Below are positions 25,600 to 33,958 of a stretch of DNA of 64,000 nt, piece by piece (positions within the stretch are counted from its first letter, which is position 1; each line of letters starts with the position of its first letter). The notes beneath the pieces were generated by a model that searched no databases, had not been told where the DNA came from, and saw only the letters and a list, made by a program, of their open reading frames with translations. Source of the DNA: Acuticoccus sp. I52.16.1 (lineage in GTDB: Bacteria; Pseudomonadota; Alphaproteobacteria; Rhizobiales; Amorphaceae); NCBI RefSeq assembly GCF_022865125.1, contig NZ_CP094828.1, positions 2,721,219 to 2,785,218 of the forward strand, given 5' to 3'. A program made the position numbers and the translations under genes.

Positions 25600-26919
25600 A
25601 TGAGCTTTACCAGACGCCGTTTCCTACAGACGTCCTCCGCGGTGGCAGCCGGTGCCGCCGGCAGCCAGCTGCTCGGCATTCGCCAGCCCTTCGCCCAGGA
25701 CACGATGAGCTTCCAGCCCGAAGAAGGCGCCGAGCTGCGCCTCCTGCGCTGGTCCAAGTTCGTCCAGGGCGACGAGACGCTGTGGATGGAGAACACCAAG
25801 AAGTTCACCGAGGCGACCGGCGTTCCCGTCCGGGTCGACAATGAATCCTGGGAGGACGTGCGTCCCAAGGCCGCCGTCGCCGCCAACGTCGGCTCCGGGC
25901 CCGACATCATCCTCGGCTGGTTCGACGACCCGCACCAGTATCCCGACAAGTTGGTCCCCCTGACCGACCTCGCCGAGTATCTCGGTGGCAAGTATGGCGG
26001 CTGGTACGACGCGGCCAAGCGCTACGGCATGAAGGGCGACGAGTGGATCGGCCTGCCGCTGGGCGCGTCCGGCGCGCGCGTGGTCTACCGCCAGCAGTGG
26101 CTGAACGAGGCCGGGTTCGACGAGTTCCCGACCGACACGCAGGGCTTCCTCGACGTCGCCAAGAAGCTGAAGGCCAACGGTCACCCGATGGGCATGGCGC
26201 TCGGCCACGGCGTGGGTGACGCCAACGGCTGGCTGCACACCATCCTGTGGGGCTTCGGCGGCAAGATGGTCGACGAGGAGAACGTGGTCGTCCTCAACAG
26301 CCCCGAGACGATCGGCGCGCTGGAATACGTGAAGGAGCTGTACGAGCACTTCATCCCCGGCACGCTGTCCTGGCTCGACCCCAACAACAACAAGGTCTTC
26401 CTGGCCGGCGACCTGGGCGCCACCATCAACGGCATCTCGGTCTGGTACGCGGCCACGAACTCCGAGGATCCGGCGCTGCAGGAGATGGCCAAGGACATCT
26501 ACCACGCGCAGATGCCGGTCGGCCCGGTGGGCAAGCCGACCGAGTTGCACCTCTTCACCCAGGCGATGGTGTTCGCCTACACGAAGTATCCCAATGCGGC
26601 GAAGGAATACCTGCGCTTCATGTGGGAGAAGGAGCAGTACGAGCCCTGGCAGTCGGCCGCCTTCGGCTACATCTCGCACCCGCTCGCCGCCTACGCGGAG
26701 AACAAGGTCTGGACCGATATTCCCAAGGCCGAGCCCTATCGGGACTGCGTCAAGAACATGCTGTGGAACGGCTACTCGGGCGAGCTCGGCCCGGCGTCCG
26801 CGGCGACGATGGCCGACTACATCATCGTCGACATGTTCGCGCAGGCCGCCTCGGGCGAGCGCTCGCCGAAGGACGCGGCCGCCTACGCCACCCGCCGCGC
26901 CGAGCGGTCCTACCGGTAA
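25600..26919 (+). CDS. Sugar ABC importer, extracellular solute-binding protein (family 1)
   Basis: 439 residues. A twin-arginine signal (TRRRFLQTSSAVAAG) ends near Phe-Ala-Gln, so it is probably exported folded. The mature protein has the family 1 pattern: FTEATGVPVRVDN, then PDIILGWFDDPHQYPDKL, and repeated Trp/Tyr residues lining a carbohydrate cleft. It starts 78 bases after the ATPase with a GGGAGGAAA site. A large inverted repeat follows its stop, which may protect its message so the binding protein is made in excess over the permeases. Substrate not deducible beyond a sugar or polyol. Confidence 0.92.
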   Translation: MSFTRRRFLQTSSAVAAGAAGSQLLGIRQPFAQDTMSFQPEEGAELRLLRWSKFVQGDETLWMENTKKFTEATGVPVRVDNESWEDVRPKAAVAANVGSGPDIILGWFDDPHQYPDKLVPLTDLAEYLGGKYGGWYDAAKRYGMKGDEWIGLPLGASGARVVYRQQWLNEAGFDEFPTDTQGFLDVAKKLKANGHPMGMALGHGVGDANGWLHTILWGFGGKMVDEENVVVLNSPETIGALEYVKELYEHFIPGTLSWLDPNNNKVFLAGDLGATINGISVWYAATNSEDPALQEMAKDIYHAQMPVGPVGKPTELHLFTQAMVFAYTKYPNAAKEYLRFMWEKEQYEPWQSAAFGYISHPLAAYAENKVWTDIPKAEPYRDCVKNMLWNGYSGELGPASAATMADYIIVDMFAQAASGERSPKDAAAYATRRAERSYR

Positions 26920-26926
26920 CGGCGAC

Positions 26927-26983
26927 GCGGGCGGCCCACGGGTCGCCCGCCCGACGACGCGGACGGTCCATCGGGCCGCCCGC
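26927..26983 (+). other. Intercistronic stem-loop between binding protein and permease
   Basis: GCGGGCGGCCC (26927-26937) and GGGCCGCCCGC (26973-26983) are perfect 11-bp complements around a 35-base GC-rich loop with further internal pairing. It starts eight bases after the binding-protein stop. Such elements in ABC operons often stabilise the upstream message or attenuate the permease genes. Confidence 0.5.
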
Positions 26984-27039
26984 GCTGTGTGCTTGAGCGG
27001 GGCGGTGCGCCGTCCCTGATCCGACCGAAGGGCGCCTCG

Positions 27040-27993
27040 ATGGCCGTAGACGTTCAACAGCCCGGCGCGCGGGCCTCGGCGAGGGCGCCGAGCGCCGCCG
27101 CGCGACTGGGGCAGAGCAAGGGCTTCCTCAGCTTCTGGTTCATGCTGCCGGCGGCGGCGCTGCTGCTGCTCTTCCTCGCCTATCCGCTGCTGCTGGGCGT
27201 CTGGCTCGGCTTCACCGATGCGCGCATCGGCAGCGAGGGCCAATGGATCGGCCTCGAGAACTACTGGTGGCTGTTCGACGATCCGGTCTTCTGGCTCTCG
27301 GTCTACAACACGTTCCTGTACACGGTCGTCGCGTCGATCATCAAATTCGCGCTCGGCCTGTGGCTCGCGCTGCTCCTCAATCATCACCTGCCGTTCAAGG
27401 CGATCCTGCGCGCCATCGTGCTGCTGCCGTGGATCGTGCCGACCGTGCTGTCGGCCATCGCCTTCTGGTGGATCTACGACGCGCAGTTCTCGATCATCTC
27501 CTGGTCGCTGGTGAAGCTCGGCCTGATCGACAGCTACATCAATTTCCTGGGCGATCCGAACACCGCGCGCGCCTCGGTGATCGCCGCCAACATCTGGCGC
27601 GGCATCCCGTTCGTCGCCATCACGCTGCTGGCCGGCCTGCAGACGATCCCGCAGTCGCTCTATGAGGCGGCGTTGATCGACGGCGCCTCGCCCTGGCAGC
27701 GCTTCCGCTACGTGACGTTCCCGATGCTCACCCCGATCATCGCCGTGGTGATGACCTTCTCGGTGCTCTTCACCTTCACCGACTTCCAGCTGATCTACGT
27801 GCTGACTCGAGGCGGCCCGCTCAACGCCACCCACCTGATGGCGACGCTGTCCTTCCAGCGCGCCATTCCGGGCGGCTACCTGGGCGAGGGCGCGGCGATC
27901 GCGGTGTCGATGATCCCGTTCCTGCTGGGCGCGATTCTCTTCAGCTACTTCGGACTCCAGCGGCGCCGCTGGCAGCAGGGCGGCGGGGATTAA
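27040..27993 (+). CDS. Sugar ABC importer, permease subunit 1
   Basis: 317 residues, six membrane helices. The coupling motif EAALIDGASPWQRFRYVTFPML (EAA loop) is clear, with FTDFQLIYVLTRGGPLNATHL after it, typical of MalF/UgpA-type CUT1 permeases. ATG 27040 begins MAVDVQQ; the longer frame lacks a sensible start. It follows the intercistronic stem-loop and is followed after 10 bases by the second permease. Inner membrane, partner of the next gene. Confidence 0.93.
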   Translation: MAVDVQQPGARASARAPSAAARLGQSKGFLSFWFMLPAAALLLLFLAYPLLLGVWLGFTDARIGSEGQWIGLENYWWLFDDPVFWLSVYNTFLYTVVASIIKFALGLWLALLLNHHLPFKAILRAIVLLPWIVPTVLSAIAFWWIYDAQFSIISWSLVKLGLIDSYINFLGDPNTARASVIAANIWRGIPFVAITLLAGLQTIPQSLYEAALIDGASPWQRFRYVTFPMLTPIIAVVMTFSVLFTFTDFQLIYVLTRGGPLNATHLMATLSFQRAIPGGYLGEGAAIAVSMIPFLLGAILFSYFGLQRRRWQQGGGD

Positions 27994-28003
27994 GGGGGCG
28001 ATC

Positions 28004-28945
28004 ATGGCCATTCGCGAAGAGGAACAGATCGCCGAGACCTCCGCCCGCTTCTGGCGCTGGGGCCGGCAGAACCCGAAGGACGAGCCGGAGGGAGCGTCGA
28101 CCGACTACCTCATTTCACTGCCGCGGCGCGTGGTGACGGTCTACATCCCGATCGTGTGCTTCCTGATCGTGCTGCTCTTCCCGTTCTACTGGATGGCGAT
28201 CACCGCCTTCAAGTCGAACGAGGAGCTGTACGACTACGACAAATACAGCCCGTTCTGGGTCAGCAATCCGACGCTCGCCAACGTCTACAAGCTGTTCTTC
28301 GAGACGAGCTATCCGGTGTGGCTGTGGAACACGATGCTGGTGTCGGTCGTCGCCACGTTCATCTCGCTGTTCTGCGCGGTGTGCGCCGCCTACGCCATCG
28401 AGCGGTTGCGCTTCAAGGGCTCGCGGATCGTCGGCATGGGGATCTTCCTGGCCTACCTGGTGCCGCCGTCGATCCTCTTCATCCCGCTGGCGGTCATCGT
28501 CTTCAGCTACGGCCTGTTCGACACGCCGCTCGCCCTCATCCTCACCTATCCGACCTTCCTCATCCCGTTCTGCACCTGGCTCTTGATGGGCTACTTCCGC
28601 TCCATCCCCTACGAATTGGAGGAGTGCGCCCTGATCGACGGCGCCTCGCGCCTTCAGATCCTGGTGAAGATCCTGCTGCCGCTGGCGGTGCCCGGGCTCA
28701 TCTCGGCCGGCATCTTCGCCTTCACGCTCTCGTGGAACGAGTTCATCTACGCGCTCACCTTCATCTCATCGTCCGAAAACAAGACCGTGCCGGTGGGCGT
28801 CATCACCGAGCTGGTGGAGGGTGACGTCTACCACTGGGGCTCGCTGATGGCGGGCGCGCTGATGGGATCCTTGCCGGTCGCGATCCTCTACTCCTTCTTC
28901 GTGGAGCACTACGTCGCGTCGATGACGGGGGCGGTGAAGGAGTAG
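28004..28945 (+). CDS. Sugar ABC importer, permease subunit 2
   Basis: 313 residues with an N-terminal cytoplasmic stretch of about 40 residues, six membrane helices and the EAA loop ECALIDGASRLQILVKILLPLAVPG. This is the MalG/UgpE type that pairs with the preceding permease. Last gene of the operon; a hairpin at 28957-28975 ends it against the convergent cytochrome gene. Confidence 0.93.
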   Translation: MAIREEEQIAETSARFWRWGRQNPKDEPEGASTDYLISLPRRVVTVYIPIVCFLIVLLFPFYWMAITAFKSNEELYDYDKYSPFWVSNPTLANVYKLFFETSYPVWLWNTMLVSVVATFISLFCAVCAAYAIERLRFKGSRIVGMGIFLAYLVPPSILFIPLAVIVFSYGLFDTPLALILTYPTFLIPFCTWLLMGYFRSIPYELEECALIDGASRLQILVKILLPLAVPGLISAGIFAFTLSWNEFIYALTFISSSENKTVPVGVITELVEGDVYHWGSLMAGALMGSLPVAILYSFFVEHYVASMTGAVKE

Positions 28946-28956
28946 AGCGCCACGGC

Positions 28957-28975
28957 GCCGGCACCGCCTGCCGGC
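28957..28975. terminator. Hairpin between convergent permease and cytochrome genes
   Basis: GCCGGCA and TGCCGGC pair perfectly around CCGCC, starting 12 bases after the permease stop. It probably ends transcription from both sides. Confidence 0.5.
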
Positions 28976-28992
28976 ACGTGCCGCGCGGGGGG

Positions 28993-29313
28993 TCAGTAGT
29001 CCGGCACCGTGACCTCGAACCGGATCGAAGCGTAGTAGTCGGCCAGGTCGCGGATGTCCTGATCGTCGAGCGACTGGGCGATGATCGACATCTGCTGGTG
29101 CTGCCGTTCGCCGGAGCGGAAGGCACGCAGCTGCGCCATCAGATAGATCTCGCTCTCGCCGGCGATGTGCGGCACCTCGGGGTTGGTGCCGATGCCGTCC
29201 ATCCCGTGGCAGGTGGCGCACATCGCAGCCTTTTCGTGACCCGCGGCCGGGTCCGCGCTCGCGCCCCCGGTCATCCCCGCGGCCAGCGCCACGGCGATCG
29301 CAACTCTCATCAT
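28993..29313 (-). CDS. Small periplasmic c-type cytochrome
   Basis: 106 residues. A signal peptide (to Ala-Ser-Ala-Asp near 20) precedes a single haem site CATCH at 32-36. A conserved Gly-x-Pro-x-His turn (PEVPHIAG) follows, then the likely axial Met in RQHQQMSIIAQSL, and a C-terminal helix DIRDLADYYASI. This is a class I monohaem cytochrome. It lies 60 bases downstream of the sorbosone-type dehydrogenase on the same strand and is the natural electron acceptor for it. Confidence 0.92.
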   Translation of the reverse strand: MMRVAIAVALAAGMTGGASADPAAGHEKAAMCATCHGMDGIGTNPEVPHIAGESEIYLMAQLRAFRSGERQHQQMSIIAQSLDDQDIRDLADYYASIRFEVTVPDY

Positions 29314-29373
29314 ATCGTCCGCCTGTTGTGAGCGGCCGCGCCCGGACCGGACGCGGCCGTCGATGACGCTGGC

Positions 29374-30624
29374 TTATTCGCCGTAGGAGATGCGGTAGAT
29401 CGCGCCGGCGAGGTCGTCCGACACCAGGATCGACCCGTCGCGCAGCTCGGCGATGTCGACCGGTCGGCCGAGATATTCGCCGCTCTCGGTCAGCCACCCT
29501 TCGGCGAAGGGTTTGGAGACGGCCGCACCCTCCTCGTCGATGGTGGTGACCATGATGCGGGCGCCGACCGGCTGGGTGCGGTTCCACGAGCCGTGCTGGG
29601 CGGAGAAGATGGTGTTCTTGAACTCGGCGGGGAACATGTCGCCGTCGTAGAACTCCATGCCGAGGTCGGCGGCGTGGGCGGTCATCTCCACCGCCGGGAA
29701 GACGACGTCGGCCGGCGGCTCCTCGCCCTTGTATTCGTTGGTGCGGATGTTGCCGCCGCCGAACCAGGGGAAGCCGAAGTTCTGGCCGGCCGCGGTCTGG
29801 TGGTTCAACTCGCCCGGCGGGATGTCGTCGCCCATGCCGTCGACCTGATTGTCGGTGAACCACAGGTCGCCGGTCTCGGGGTCGAAGTCGAGGCCGACCG
29901 AGTTGCGCACGCCGGTGGTGTAGACCTCGCGCCCGGTTCCGTCGGTGCCGATGCGGATGATGCCGCCGATCCCGGCCTTGTCGTAGCCGGCCAGCTTGTC
30001 CGCGGCGGGGACGTTGAAGGGTTGGCCGAGCGTGATGTAGAGCTTGCCGTCGGGCCCGATCTTGCACACCCGCGCGGTGTGGTTAAAGCTTTCATCGTCG
30101 ACCGGAATGAGGTCGCCCTGCTTCACCACGTTGAACGCGGCGACATCCGGGCTCTCGTAGAAGAACTCGGCCGCCGGGAAGACGAGAACGCGGTTCTGCT
30201 CGGCGATATAGAGGAAGCCGTCGGGCGAAAAACACGGGCCGTTGGGGATGGTGAAGGCCAGTGACGGGGCGAAGTCCTTCACTTCGTCGGCGACGCGGTC
30301 CTTGTCCCGGTCGGTCACGGCCCAGACCTTGGTCTTGCGGGTGCCGACGAAGGTGACGATCCCCTGCGGGCCGACGGCCATGTGCCGCGCATCGGGCACG
30401 ATGGCGTACAGCTCGATCTTGAAGCCGTCCGGGAGGGTGATGTTCTCCAGGATGGCGTTGAGGTTGTCCGCCTTCTTGCCGCCCTGCTCGATCACCGTGA
30501 AGTCGGTGATGCCAGTGCTCTGAAAATTGGACAGTTTTTCCAAGTTGTCAGGAACAGGGGCCTGGGCGAACGCGGTGGTCGCGAGGCATGAGGCCGCGAC
30601 GGTCGTGAGTAGGGATCGGAGCAT
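29374..30624 (-). CDS. PQQ-dependent sugar dehydrogenase (sorbosone dehydrogenase-like)
   Basis: 416 residues with a signal peptide ending AFAQ. The six-bladed beta-propeller pattern of COG2133 enzymes is visible: LPDGFKIELYAIVPDARHMAVGPQG, GIGGIIRIGTDGTGREVYTTGVRNSVGLDFDPETGDLWFTDN and WNRTQPVGARI. Such enzymes oxidise aldoses or sorbosone in the periplasm with PQQ and pass electrons to a cytochrome, here probably the one encoded next. ATG 30624 is chosen over the upstream in-frame ATG 30714 because it gives the signal peptide at once. No PQQ biosynthesis genes are in the window. Confidence 0.88.
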   Translation of the reverse strand: MLRSLLTTVAASCLATTAFAQAPVPDNLEKLSNFQSTGITDFTVIEQGGKKADNLNAILENITLPDGFKIELYAIVPDARHMAVGPQGIVTFVGTRKTKVWAVTDRDKDRVADEVKDFAPSLAFTIPNGPCFSPDGFLYIAEQNRVLVFPAAEFFYESPDVAAFNVVKQGDLIPVDDESFNHTARVCKIGPDGKLYITLGQPFNVPAADKLAGYDKAGIGGIIRIGTDGTGREVYTTGVRNSVGLDFDPETGDLWFTDNQVDGMGDDIPPGELNHQTAAGQNFGFPWFGGGNIRTNEYKGEEPPADVVFPAVEMTAHAADLGMEFYDGDMFPAEFKNTIFSAQHGSWNRTQPVGARIMVTTIDEEGAAVSKPFAEGWLTESGEYLGRPVDIAELRDGSILVSDDLAGAIYRISYGE

Positions 30625-30810
30625 GTGCAATGGTTCCTCCCGTCCCGCTCGAATTTGGCGGGGTTTATTGTTGTTGTGCCCGCCGTGCCTGCGGCTGCGC
30701 GCACAGAGAAACAATAAAATGCGACAATTCGGGGAGCAATCGACCGTTTCGTCTTAGATCTCGCGCGGCGGAACGGGCGGAACGGCCGCGGGCGCGGGCG
30801 GGCGGCGGGG

Positions 30811-31836
30811 CTAGATCCGCCGCAGGAGGATCGGCAGCAGCGCGATCAGGAGGAGCAGGCGATAGATGTGGTGCGTGGCGACGTAGACCGGATCGTAGCC
30901 CAGTGCCAGCGCCATCGCCCCCATGCCCTCGACGCCGCCCGGCGCGAACGACACCCACACCTGCCCGAACGGCAACGCCAGAAGGTGCGCGACGCCGGCG
31001 CTGGCGAGGCCGGACACGCCGACCGCGATCCCCGTCGTCACCAGGCCGGCGACGATGAGGTGTTTCAGCGCCGTGCGATCCAGCCGGTCGAACCGCTCGC
31101 CGATCACTGCGCCCGCCAGCGAGAAGCCGACGAAGGTGAGGATGTTGGACGGGCGCCCCTCCAGCAGCCCGGCGCCATGCGCGAGACCGCTGGTGACGAC
31201 GCCCGCGAGCAGGAAGGCCGCCGGCACGTGGAGCCGTCCGAAGCCGATGCCGACGACGAACGCCGCCGCGATGAGGACGACGCTCGGCACCAGCGACAGG
31301 ATCGGCAAGGCCGCGACGGCCGGGTGAGGGGTGCCGGTGGTCGCATCGATCTGCGCGATCAGCGGCGGCAGCAGCACGGTGATGAGGAGGAGCCGCAGGC
31401 TCTGCAACGTCATCACCGTCTGCGTGTCGGGCTTGGCGCGGCCACCGCCGACGGCGAGCGACAGCGCGTAGGACATCGCACCGGGTGACGTCGCGAGGAT
31501 TGAGGTCGCCCGGTCGAGGCCGAAGCCGCGCCGCAGCACCATGCCCGACAGTGCCATGACGACGACGATCGTCACCGTCAGCGCCGCGAGGCTGAGCGGG
31601 AAGCGCGCCAGGTCGGACAATAGGTGCGGCGTGACGCCGGAGCCGAGGGTGACGCCGATGGTGGCGAAGGCGGTGTCGCGCAGGGTCTGCGGCACGCGCG
31701 GGCCGAGCCGGGCGAGCGCGACGGCCGTCACCGCCAGGGTCGAGCCGATCAGCGCCCCCGCCGGGACGCCGAGGGCGACGCAGGCGCCCGCCCCCGCCAG
31801 CGCGGGGACCAGCGCGACGATGAGGCCGCGCAGCAT
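30811..31836 (-). CDS. AbrB-family membrane protein
   Basis: 341 residues, about ten hydrophobic helices in two similar halves, matching the AbrB (COG3180) duplication. The C-terminal signature SFAPGGVEGMGAMALALGYDPVYVATHHIYRLL is diagnostic. The function is poorly known; members were once called ammonia monooxygenase regulators and are thought to be transporters. Its ATG directly abuts the tctA stop codon, so it is the last gene of the tct operon and presumably works with that uptake system. Confidence 0.88.
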   Translation of the reverse strand: MLRGLIVALVPALAGAGACVALGVPAGALIGSTLAVTAVALARLGPRVPQTLRDTAFATIGVTLGSGVTPHLLSDLARFPLSLAALTVTIVVVMALSGMVLRRGFGLDRATSILATSPGAMSYALSLAVGGGRAKPDTQTVMTLQSLRLLLITVLLPPLIAQIDATTGTPHPAVAALPILSLVPSVVLIAAAFVVGIGFGRLHVPAAFLLAGVVTSGLAHGAGLLEGRPSNILTFVGFSLAGAVIGERFDRLDRTALKHLIVAGLVTTGIAVGVSGLASAGVAHLLALPFGQVWVSFAPGGVEGMGAMALALGYDPVYVATHHIYRLLLLIALLPILLRRI

Positions 31837-33363
31837 TCAGGGCTGCGTCGGCGCGGTGTCGGCCGTGGCACGGGCCGCGCGGCGGCGGCGCGAAGCCCAG
31901 ATCGGCACGATCACGACCAGCGCGGCCAGCCCGTAGAGCACCACCGCGTTGTTGGACTGCACCAGGATCATCCAGTCTCCGCCAGAGATGGAGAGTGCGC
32001 GGCGCAGGTTGTCCTCGAACAGCGAGCCCAGCACGAAACCGAGGATCACCGGCGCCAGCGAATAGTCCAGCTTGCGCATGACCCAGCCGACGACGCCGAG
32101 CCCGGTGATCATGAAGAGGTCGTGCGGGTTGGACACCACCGAGTAGACGCCGATGAAGGCCAGCACGCCGATCAGCGGTGTGAGGTATTGCTGCGGGATC
32201 GTCAGCATCCGCGCGAACAGCCCGACCAGCGGCAGGTTGATGATGATCAGCGCGATGTTGCCGATGTACATGGAGGCGATGAGGCCCCAGGCGATCTCCG
32301 GCCGCTGCGTGAACATCAACGGCCCCGGCGTGACGTTGAACAGCAGGAGCGCGCCCAGAAGGATCGCCGTCGTGCCCGACCCCGGGATGCCGAGCGTCAG
32401 CATCGGCACCATCGCCCCGCCGGCGGCCGCGTTGTTGGCCGCTTCCGGTGCCGCCAGGCCGCGGATGTCACCCTTGCCGAAGCCCTCGCTATCCTTGGCG
32501 ATGCGCTTCTCGGTCCCGTAGGCCACCGCGGACGCGACCGACGCACCGGTGCCCGGCAGGATGCCGATGAAGAAGCCGATGAAGGCCGAGCGCAGGATGG
32601 TCCATTTCACCCGCGCCATGTCGGCCCAGGAGACGAAGCTCTTGTCGATCTTCAGCGCCTTCAGCGTGCCGGATGCCTGATGCTCCACCAGGGTAATCAG
32701 CTCGGCCATGCCGAAGAGGCCGATGACGACGACCAGGAAGTCGATCCCGGCGAGGATGTCCGGGATGCCGAACGTGTAGCGCTCGACGCCGGTGTTGGCG
32801 TCGATGCCGATGGAGGCCAGCATCAGGCCGATCACCGCACCCAGCAGCGTCTTCACCGGGTTGGCGCCCACCAGCGAGGCCAGCGAGGCGAACGCGAACA
32901 CCATCAGCGCCACATAGTCCGACGGCGAGAAGGTCACCGCATAGGACGCCAACGCGGGGCCGAAGAGCGACATCAGCACGACCGCGAACGTGCCGCCGAC
33001 GAACGAGGCGATCGCCGAGAGCGACAGCGCGCGCCCGGCCTCGCCGTTCTTGGCCATCGGGTTGCCGTCGAGCGTCGTCATGACGGCGCCGGCGTCGCCC
33101 GGAACGTTGAGCAGGATGGAGGAGATGCGCCCGCCATATTCGGCGCCGTAGTAGATGCCGGCGAGCAGGATGATGGCCGATTCCGGCGGCAGGCCGAACC
33201 CGTAGGCGATGGGCAGCAGGATGGCGACGCCGTTGATCGGGCCGATGCCCGGCAGCGCGCCGATCAGCGTGCCGGCGAAGCAGCCGGCCAGCACCAGGAA
33301 CAGGTTGAGCGGGTCGAGAGCGGTGGCGAAGCCTTGGCCGAGGCCGGTGACGATCGCGTCCAT
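31837..33363 (-). CDS. tctA: Tripartite tricarboxylate transporter, large permease TctA
   Basis: 508 residues, about twelve membrane helices. Diagnostic segments are GTLIGALPGIGPINGVAILLP near the N-terminus, GNPMAKNGEAGRALSLSAIASFVGG, and the mirrored GILPGTGASVASAVAYGTEKR in the second half. It carries out ion-driven uptake of a carboxylate delivered by the periplasmic TctC protein. It follows tctB by nine bases on the minus strand. Confidence 0.95.
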   Translation of the reverse strand: MDAIVTGLGQGFATALDPLNLFLVLAGCFAGTLIGALPGIGPINGVAILLPIAYGFGLPPESAIILLAGIYYGAEYGGRISSILLNVPGDAGAVMTTLDGNPMAKNGEAGRALSLSAIASFVGGTFAVVLMSLFGPALASYAVTFSPSDYVALMVFAFASLASLVGANPVKTLLGAVIGLMLASIGIDANTGVERYTFGIPDILAGIDFLVVVIGLFGMAELITLVEHQASGTLKALKIDKSFVSWADMARVKWTILRSAFIGFFIGILPGTGASVASAVAYGTEKRIAKDSEGFGKGDIRGLAAPEAANNAAAGGAMVPMLTLGIPGSGTTAILLGALLLFNVTPGPLMFTQRPEIAWGLIASMYIGNIALIIINLPLVGLFARMLTIPQQYLTPLIGVLAFIGVYSVVSNPHDLFMITGLGVVGWVMRKLDYSLAPVILGFVLGSLFEDNLRRALSISGGDWMILVQSNNAVVLYGLAALVVIVPIWASRRRRAARATADTAPTQP

Positions 33364-33372
33364 GGTGGCCTC

Positions 33373-33813
33373 TTAGAGGTAGTCGGCGAAGATGCCGGCG
33401 GGGAGATTGAGGTCGAGCAGGCCGGTGCAGACGAAGTAGCCGACGACGCCGGTCGCCAAACCGAAGGCGATCGCCTGCAGCACCCGCGCCCCCAGCATCA
33501 GCGATAGCAACGCGCAGAAGGCGAAGGTGGAGACGATGAAGCCGGCCGGGCGGAAGAACTCCGCATAGCCGAACAGCAGGACCACCAGGATCGCCAGCCG
33601 CGCCCAGGTCGGTAGCGGCAGGCCGAACCGCGCCACGTCGGGCTTGGCGACCAGGACGCCGGTGCACAGGATCGCGGCGACGCCGAGCAGGCGCGGCCAG
33701 GATTCGGGGCCCAGCGGGTCATACTGGAACGGGGCCTTGATGGCGGTGAATGCGATGAAGGTGTAGCCGATCGCGACCAGGAGGAGGACGCCGGCGAACA
33801 GCCTGTCGACCAT
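33373..33813 (-). CDS. tctB: Tripartite tricarboxylate transporter, small permease TctB
   Basis: 146 residues with four hydrophobic helices. The first is followed by FQYDPLGPESWPRLLGV, the conserved TctB loop (DPLGPxxFPxxLG type). It lies between tctC (145 bases upstream) and tctA, and acts as the small membrane subunit. The 145-base gap to tctC is GC-rich with hairpin potential, which may favour higher TctC output. Confidence 0.92.
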   Translation of the reverse strand: MVDRLFAGVLLLVAIGYTFIAFTAIKAPFQYDPLGPESWPRLLGVAAILCTGVLVAKPDVARFGLPLPTWARLAILVVLLFGYAEFFRPAGFIVSTFAFCALLSLMLGARVLQAIAFGLATGVVGYFVCTGLLDLNLPAGIFADYL

Positions 33814-33958
33814 AGCGGTGATGCCTTCGCGGGGAGAGGGGGCGCGGAGTGAGGGGGCGGGGCGCGCGCTGCGCCCCGTGCGGTGCCCCGGCGACGCGCC
33901 AAGCGCCGGCGGTGGGACCGCCGGCGCTCCGGGCGCCGCTATGGGCGGGCCGGGCGGC

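Noticed and set aside
31624-33507. 627-codon plus-strand open frame across tctA and the AbrB gene
   Set aside because: Asp/Arg/Gln/His-rich translation with no motif, antisense to tctA; shadow frame. Similar shadows at 16365-18380 (plus) and 25624-28011 (minus) were dropped for the same reason.
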